A stretch of 64,000 nucleotides of DNA from positions 62,001 to 126,000 of the forward strand of contig JBGAWK010000001.1 of assembly GCA_044227665.1 (NCBI GenBank), written 5' to 3'. This document shows, in pieces, positions 59,672-64,000 of the stretch (position 1 is its first letter; the number at the start of each line of letters is the position of its first letter). Origin of the DNA: JBGAWK01 sp044227665 (GTDB lineage: Bacteria > Bacteroidota > Bacteroidia > Chitinophagales > JADIYW01). The notes below the pieces were generated by a model. The model worked only from the letters and a program-made list of their open reading frames with translations, searched no databases and had not been told where the DNA came from. The position numbers and the translations under genes are program-made.

Positions 59672-61981
59672 CTATCTTCTCACAATTAGGACTTTTACCG
59701 TCTTATGGTCTTTTTTTTCTTCCCCCTGTGCGGTGATGTAATATACGCCGGTAGCTACCGTATCATCATCAAAATCTTTCATATCCCAAATAATCTGTCC
59801 GCCCGTTACTGTAGTCTTAAAGACCAGCCTGCCACCACTATCTGTGATATTTACTGCGGCATTATTGGGCATGTTTCTGATAGCAAGAAGACCATCATAG
59901 TCTGGAGGCACAGGATTGGGATATGCATAAGGCGCATCAGAATTCTCATCGGTGATGGTAGCCTCACCTCTATAGCTGCTGATGCCTCTGTCCGTAATAA
60001 AAAAGACTTCGCCGTCTGAGGGCTGAATGCCTATATATTTGATAGTATTGGATAGCAAGGGAGAATTGTCTTTATTAAAATAATGCAGGGTTTTTAGCCC
60101 GTCAGCACTTACGAGGAAAACGCCGTTATTGGTGCCTATCCACTTTCTGTTAGCGGCATCTACGGTAAGGCAGGTGATGATTTCATCTTCCAAAAGGTTG
60201 TCACAGTTTCTAGTGCCATCATTGCGTGGAATACATATTTGTGTTGCGTCACATTGCCTGTCTAGCGCATATTCTGTACAGGTGATTACGGCGATACCCT
60301 CAGAAGTCCCCACCCAAATATCTCCTTCTGTATCTGCGGATAGGCACCATGTAGAGTTCGTAGGCAGTCCTCCTAGTCCCGGAATGTTGTTAAAAAGTAT
60401 ATATTGGTCGTCGCTTTTGTCTTCCAAAGTATTACCATAATTGAACATTGCCATACCTCCATCTATTATCGTCACCCATATTTGCCCGGTTTTGTCTATG
60501 GTGATGTCATTCAAAGGCTTGCCGTTGATTTGAAAATTTGAAAAATATACATATTTGCCGTCAGCCTTGCGGCAGATAATAGGGATATTAGAAAATGAAT
60601 TGGCAATCCATACGTTGCCACCGGCATCTGTGACCATGCCTGATACCCTATAATTAGAACTTGCGCCTTCGGGTCTGTCATGCCGAAGTATAGACCAGTC
60701 TTGTGTAGAGACCTCCAAGAGACCGTAATTGTGCGCCCCTATTAAAAGCCTATCTTTGGACAGGGGCTCTGCTACAGAGGGGTCTGTAATATCTACTAGA
60801 GATGCAGTATTAGTGGCATTAATATTACCCCACATTCCGCCATCATAGACATACCATCCAGCACGTGAGCCAGGAGGGCTAAGGCTACGGGTAATGCCAG
60901 AACCCATGATATACATCTTGCTGTCGTTTGCTATGGCATAAGAGCCGGAAATATCATAAGGGCCATTTGGATAATACTTTGAAATAGCTCCATTGCTGAG
61001 CTTGTTGAGTCCTGTATAAATATCGGCATACCAAATGTCAGCATTTTTATCTATGACAATATTTTCTGGTATCTGAATGTATATCGGGTTGTCAAAATAC
61101 TCAAAAGCCATGTTGCCGTTTTTTAGTGCTATCCTTTTGTCGGTAACATTTCCAGAAGCGTCCTTTTTCTGAAAAGTTGCAGCAAGCATATTATTTTCTG
61201 CATTTATATCAGAACACACCCATGAGGTGTGACGCTCTAAAACATTCCATTGGAATTCATCATATTGATAGATAGCATCTCTAGCAACAGAGGCAGTCCA
61301 TTTACCCTGATAGAGGCATATAGAGGTGACATTTCCCGACGGCAAACCGTCTATACCTGATAATAAGTTCCAGTTAGAAAAACTTAGTAAGTTCCTGTTC
61401 TTGTCACCCTTGTAGAGACCGTTTTCTGTGGCTGCAATAATTTGTGTGTCGTCAGCATATATGGCATTGGTGGCAAGGTATCCTGAGGGCATGGTAAAGA
61501 AGTAACTGTCTCCCATTTCTTTTTTCTGTAGGTTCACGCTTACTACACCAAACCCTGTGGCTAAATAGGCCATTCCTTTATGACAATATATTTGACGAAC
61601 TTCCTTGTCGGCAGTAATAGGGGCATTTTTATATGCGATAATATTATAAATTTTTCCGTTTTGCAGAATGTCAATATTTGCATTGGAATAGCAAATAATC
61701 AATACGGAAAGTGTGGTGTCGTATCCTATAGCAGCGACTCCTACATCATTCAATCCCGAAGACTTTGTGTAGGTCTTGATGGAATTATCACTAAGATGTA
61801 CGGCAAATACCGTCTGTGGCGTAGCACAATAAATATAGTTGTTGCTTTCGCATACATCTACAGCCGTATTATATGGCAAGTGCGTGCGCCAAGTTCCCAA
61901 TGGAAGCTGTTGAGCAACACAATATGACGATATACACAATAGTATTATGAGTACATACAATAATCTCACGCTTTTCATCAA
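59672..61981 (-). CDS. porZ: PorZ-like type IX secretion beta-propeller protein
   Basis: A secreted protein of 769 residues. A signal peptide (about 1-23, ending CVAQ) precedes LPLGTWRTHLPYNTAVDVCESNNYIYC, the characteristic beginning of PorZ. Two-component-regulator-like propeller repeats follow (NVWIANSFSNIP, DIWVGTSEGIAV, KWIGTNNGVFLV). The C-terminal sorting domain is about 690-769 (APYAYPNPVPPDY, then ATGVYYITAQ). PorZ sits on the cell surface and helps attach cargo to lipopolysaccharide. The recO-trHb operon follows. Confidence 0.85.
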   Translation of the reverse strand: MMKSVRLLYVLIILLCISSYCVAQQLPLGTWRTHLPYNTAVDVCESNNYIYCATPQTVFAVHLSDNSIKTYTKSSGLNDVGVAAIGYDTTLSVLIICYSNANIDILQNGKIYNIIAYKNAPITADKEVRQIYCHKGMAYLATGFGVVSVNLQKKEMGDSYFFTMPSGYLATNAIYADDTQIIAATENGLYKGDKNRNLLSFSNWNLLSGIDGLPSGNVTSICLYQGKWTASVARDAIYQYDEFQWNVLERHTSWVCSDINAENNMLAATFQKKDASGNVTDKRIALKNGNMAFEYFDNPIYIQIPENIVIDKNADIWYADIYTGLNKLSNGAISKYYPNGPYDISGSYAIANDSKMYIMGSGITRSLSPPGSRAGWYVYDGGMWGNINATNTASLVDITDPSVAEPLSKDRLLIGAHNYGLLEVSTQDWSILRHDRPEGASSNYRVSGMVTDAGGNVWIANSFSNIPIICRKADGKYVYFSNFQINGKPLNDITIDKTGQIWVTIIDGGMAMFNYGNTLEDKSDDQYILFNNIPGLGGLPTNSTWCLSADTEGDIWVGTSEGIAVITCTEYALDRQCDATQICIPRNDGTRNCDNLLEDEIITCLTVDAANRKWIGTNNGVFLVSADGLKTLHYFNKDNSPLLSNTIKYIGIQPSDGEVFFITDRGISSYRGEATITDENSDAPYAYPNPVPPDYDGLLAIRNMPNNAAVNITDSGGRLVFKTTVTGGQIIWDMKDFDDDTVATGVYYITAQGEEKKDHKTVKVLIVRR

Positions 61982-62032
61982 TAGGAAATTAATATATTGT
62001 TTGTAAAGGTGCTAAGGAAATAAGAATCTATA

Positions 62033-63679
62033 TTATTGCTCTATTATCTCTCCTTGCGCACTATACCATTTTTGGTAGTTTTCTTCAAATTTTTTCTCCA
62101 AGACATTTCTTTTTACTTTCAGGGTAGGCGTAAGGAGGTTGTTATCTACTGTCCATTCCTCGTTCATAATTACCATTTTTTTCATCTTCTCATGCTTGTC
62201 TAGGCGCGAGTTGACGTCTTTCATGGTATCTATGAGACCTTGTTTTACCTCTTCTTTATCGATATTTTTCGCATCTGCAGAAAGCACTATTAGTGCCATA
62301 GTCTGAGGTAAGTTTGCACCTATCACACATACCTGTTCAATATGAGTGTTTTTAGAAAGTTCTAATTCTATAGGTGCGGGAGCAACGTATTTGCCTTTAT
62401 CTGTTTTGAAAATATCTTTGACACGCCCTGTAATCTTGAGAAAGCCATCTTTGTCTATCTCTCCTTGGTCTCCTGTCCGTAAGAAACCATCTTCGGTGAA
62501 CGACTCTTTAGTTTTTTCTTCTTCTTTGAAATACCCCAGCATATTACAGTCGCTTTTAGTAAGAATCTCTCCTTCTTCGGAGAGGCGTATCTGTACATTG
62601 GGCAGCAGCTGACCCACATATCCGGGTCGTCTATTTTCCAAGCGTGTAAGATGTGAATAAGCACAGTTTTCTGTCATGGCATAAGCCTCGCAAATACGTA
62701 TATCCAACATCTCGAACCATTTCATGGCAGCTACAGGCATGGGCGCTGCTCCCGTGAGGACATATTTGGACTTGCCAAGCCCCAGCCCTTCTTTTATTTT
62801 GTTTTTTATTAGCTGGTTGACAAAAGGTATTTTGAGGAGCAGGTGCAATCTTTTCTCTGGCATCTTGGAGAGTATGCCCAACTGGAATTTTGTCCAGATT
62901 CTCGGTACTGCCAAAAATACGGTAGGTTGTGTGTCTTTGAGGTTTGTGGGAAATGTTTCCAACGTCTCTGCGAAGGATATTGTAGCGCCCGTATAGAGTC
63001 CACCCATCTCTACGAGCATACGCTCGGCAATATGCGACAATGGAAGATATGAGAAAAAGCGTTCATTATCTGACAAGTCTTTGAGGATGCCCAAGGCATG
63101 GGTAGCGGCATAAGAAAATGCATGATAGTTATGAACTACGCCTTTGGGTAATCCAGTAGTTCCCGAAGTATATATGATAGTTATAATATCTTTAGGAGGG
63201 GGTATATGATTGCCTTGCAGCGGCTTGGTCTTTGCCATAATGTCGTCCCAAAAGTTATATCCAGGCTCCGTCCATAGGGGATAAGAGATACAGTGTACAC
63301 CATCTGGCACTCCAGACTTTTGTTTCTCCCACGCATCTAACTTGCCTACAAATGCTACCTTAGCTTCGCTGTGTTCTAATACATAGCGTATGAGGTCGGC
63401 AGGGATTGTAGGATATAAAGGGACAGAAATGTGCCCTGACATCATGATGGCTAAGTCACTCATAATCCAGTGTACGCAGTTTTTGGAGATGATAGCTATT
63501 TTGCTCTGTGGCGGAAGATTCAGCGACTGTAAATAGGAGGCCATCTTGCGTACTTGTGTACACACATCCTGCCAAGAGTAGTCTATCCATCCACCTTGAT
63601 AGGCTTGTCTCAAAAAAATTTCTTTGCTTTTTGATTGCTCAAAATGATATAGTTTCTCTAAGGGTGAAATTACCTGCAT
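62033..63679 (-). CDS. Long-chain fatty-acid-CoA ligase (AMP-forming)
   Basis: An acyl-CoA synthetase of 548 residues. The AMP-binding motif is IIYTSGTTGLPKGVVHNY, followed by EAYAMTENCAYSHL, FLRTGDQGEIDKDGFLKITGRVKDIFKT and the C-terminal lysine domain KVKRNVLEKKF. It activates long-chain fatty acids as acyl-CoA and is close in pattern to the FadD/FACL group of Bacteroidota. No clear promoter is visible in the 181 bp upstream. Confidence 0.92.
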   Translation of the reverse strand: MQVISPLEKLYHFEQSKSKEIFLRQAYQGGWIDYSWQDVCTQVRKMASYLQSLNLPPQSKIAIISKNCVHWIMSDLAIMMSGHISVPLYPTIPADLIRYVLEHSEAKVAFVGKLDAWEKQKSGVPDGVHCISYPLWTEPGYNFWDDIMAKTKPLQGNHIPPPKDIITIIYTSGTTGLPKGVVHNYHAFSYAATHALGILKDLSDNERFFSYLPLSHIAERMLVEMGGLYTGATISFAETLETFPTNLKDTQPTVFLAVPRIWTKFQLGILSKMPEKRLHLLLKIPFVNQLIKNKIKEGLGLGKSKYVLTGAAPMPVAAMKWFEMLDIRICEAYAMTENCAYSHLTRLENRRPGYVGQLLPNVQIRLSEEGEILTKSDCNMLGYFKEEEKTKESFTEDGFLRTGDQGEIDKDGFLKITGRVKDIFKTDKGKYVAPAPIELELSKNTHIEQVCVIGANLPQTMALIVLSADAKNIDKEEVKQGLIDTMKDVNSRLDKHEKMKKMVIMNEEWTVDNNLLTPTLKVKRNVLEKKFEENYQKWYSAQGEIIEQ

Positions 63680-63834
63680 AATATAATTTTTTGTTTAAAA
63701 ATAAGACCTTCTTATTGCAATGTCAAATTTTCTTTGCAGAACAGATAATTTTGTGCTCTCCACAGGATATTTATGACATAGGACGGCCAGATATTATATT
63801 AACTTTGGTTAAGCCTACCTTTATTGAATCTATC

Positions 63835-63842
63835 TATATTTG
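63835..63842 (+). promoter_or_regulatory. -7 element of the flavin monooxygenase promoter
   Basis: TATATTTG is a perfect TAnnTTTG, 18 nt before the ATG. TTTG at 63804-63807 is at 27 bp, too far for a standard -33. Confidence 0.35.
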
Positions 63843-63860
63843 ACTATATAATTCAAAATA

Positions 63861-64000
63861 ATGAAGACGAATACATTTGATGTTATTATCATGGGAGCGG
63901 GACTTTCTGGCATAGGCGCTGCCTGTCATCTACAAATGAAATGTAAAGACAAATCTTATATCATACTCGAAAATAGACCAACTATGGGAGGTACTTGGGA
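63861..64000 (+). CDS. FAD-dependent monooxygenase (N-terminal part)
   Basis: The first 46 residues of a gene cut by the window edge. VIIMGAGLSGIGAACHL is a dinucleotide-binding (GxGxxG) motif, followed by YIILENRPTMGGTW, the typical start of flavin-containing and Baeyer-Villiger monooxygenases. The full protein and substrate lie outside the window. Confidence 0.75.
   Translation, partial: MKTNTFDVIIMGAGLSGIGAACHLQMKCKDKSYIILENRPTMGGTW

Noticed and set aside
1..64000. CRISPR arrays, tRNA/rRNA genes, insertion sequences, prophage and toxin-antitoxin genes
   Set aside because: I looked for regular repeats, cloverleaf-like sequences, transposase or integrase motifs and small paired genes in the gaps and found none.

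Overview
The window is a stretch of chromosome from a member of the Bacteroidota, probably close to the Chitinophagaceae/Sphingobacteriia. The lineage call rests on: a PorP/SprF-type protein and a PorZ-like protein of the type IX secretion system (T9SS); several secreted proteins with C-terminal T9SS sorting domains; promoters of the Bacteroidota type (TTTG at -33, TAnnTTTG at -7) with few Shine-Dalgarno sites; a HisB of the Bacteroidota pattern; and family-specific proteins (DUF7033 deacetylase-like, DUF4349, DUF4112, DUF1571). The finer placement is inference. I see no rRNA, tRNA, CRISPR array, insertion sequence, phage gene or toxin-antitoxin pair. It reads as core chromosome with some cell-envelope accessory genes.

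Layout. 1-4.5 kb: truncated Dps, bifunctional HisB, and a surface-polysaccharide pair (membrane polymerase plus glycosidase-like protein). 4.5-13.3 kb: mnmG, two ParB-binding parS-like palindromes around a terminator, a PorP-like protein, a deacetylase-like protein, scpA, an ECF sigma/anti-sigma pair, and an O-antigen ligase-glycosyltransferase-nadD chain. 13.3-20.7 kb: a 0.6-kb AT-rich non-coding stretch, nadA with a likely operator, a PLP enzyme, ArsC-like protein, amidohydrolase, LpxH-like phosphoesterase, lipoprotein, AhpD-like protein and TPR protein. 20.9-25.1 kb: complete pstSCAB-phoU. 25.1-39.1 kb: pepP, two tandem T9SS esterases, hemB, a helicase, rlmN, mce, a kinase-RapZ fusion, obgE, DUF4112, and a T9SS phosphoesterase. 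39.2-41.6 kb: ferredoxin reductase, ferredoxin and desaturase in a row. 41.8-50.3 kb: DUF4349, nucleoside transporter, thioesterase, hflX, ArsR-type regulator, OmpA-like/HhH pair and a membrane glycosyltransferase-like protein. 50.3-64 kb: hppA with a cysteine-rich tail, DUF1571-LysM, lipoprotein, amidase, fadH-like reductase, recO, truncated haemoglobin, PorZ-like protein, acyl-CoA ligase, and the start of a flavin monooxygenase.

Genes that appear to work together: the two surface-polysaccharide clusters; PorP, PorZ and four sorting-domain proteins (two esterases, the phosphoesterase and PorZ itself) as T9SS machinery or cargo; Pst-PhoU for phosphate; reductase-ferredoxin-desaturase as a self-contained redox chain; FadH and acyl-CoA ligase in fatty-acid use; scpA plus the parS-like sites in chromosome organisation, suggesting that oriC is not far away.

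I found no large unknown system. The most interesting points are the double parS-like site, the amino-sugar-kinase/RapZ fusion, the cysteine-rich tail on the membrane pyrophosphatase, recurrent -7 boxes only 4-8 nt before start codons (predicted leaderless or near-leaderless mRNAs), including an ECF sigma gene that seems to start at ATA, an operator over the nadA promoter, and a perfect 24-bp hairpin just before an esterase start.
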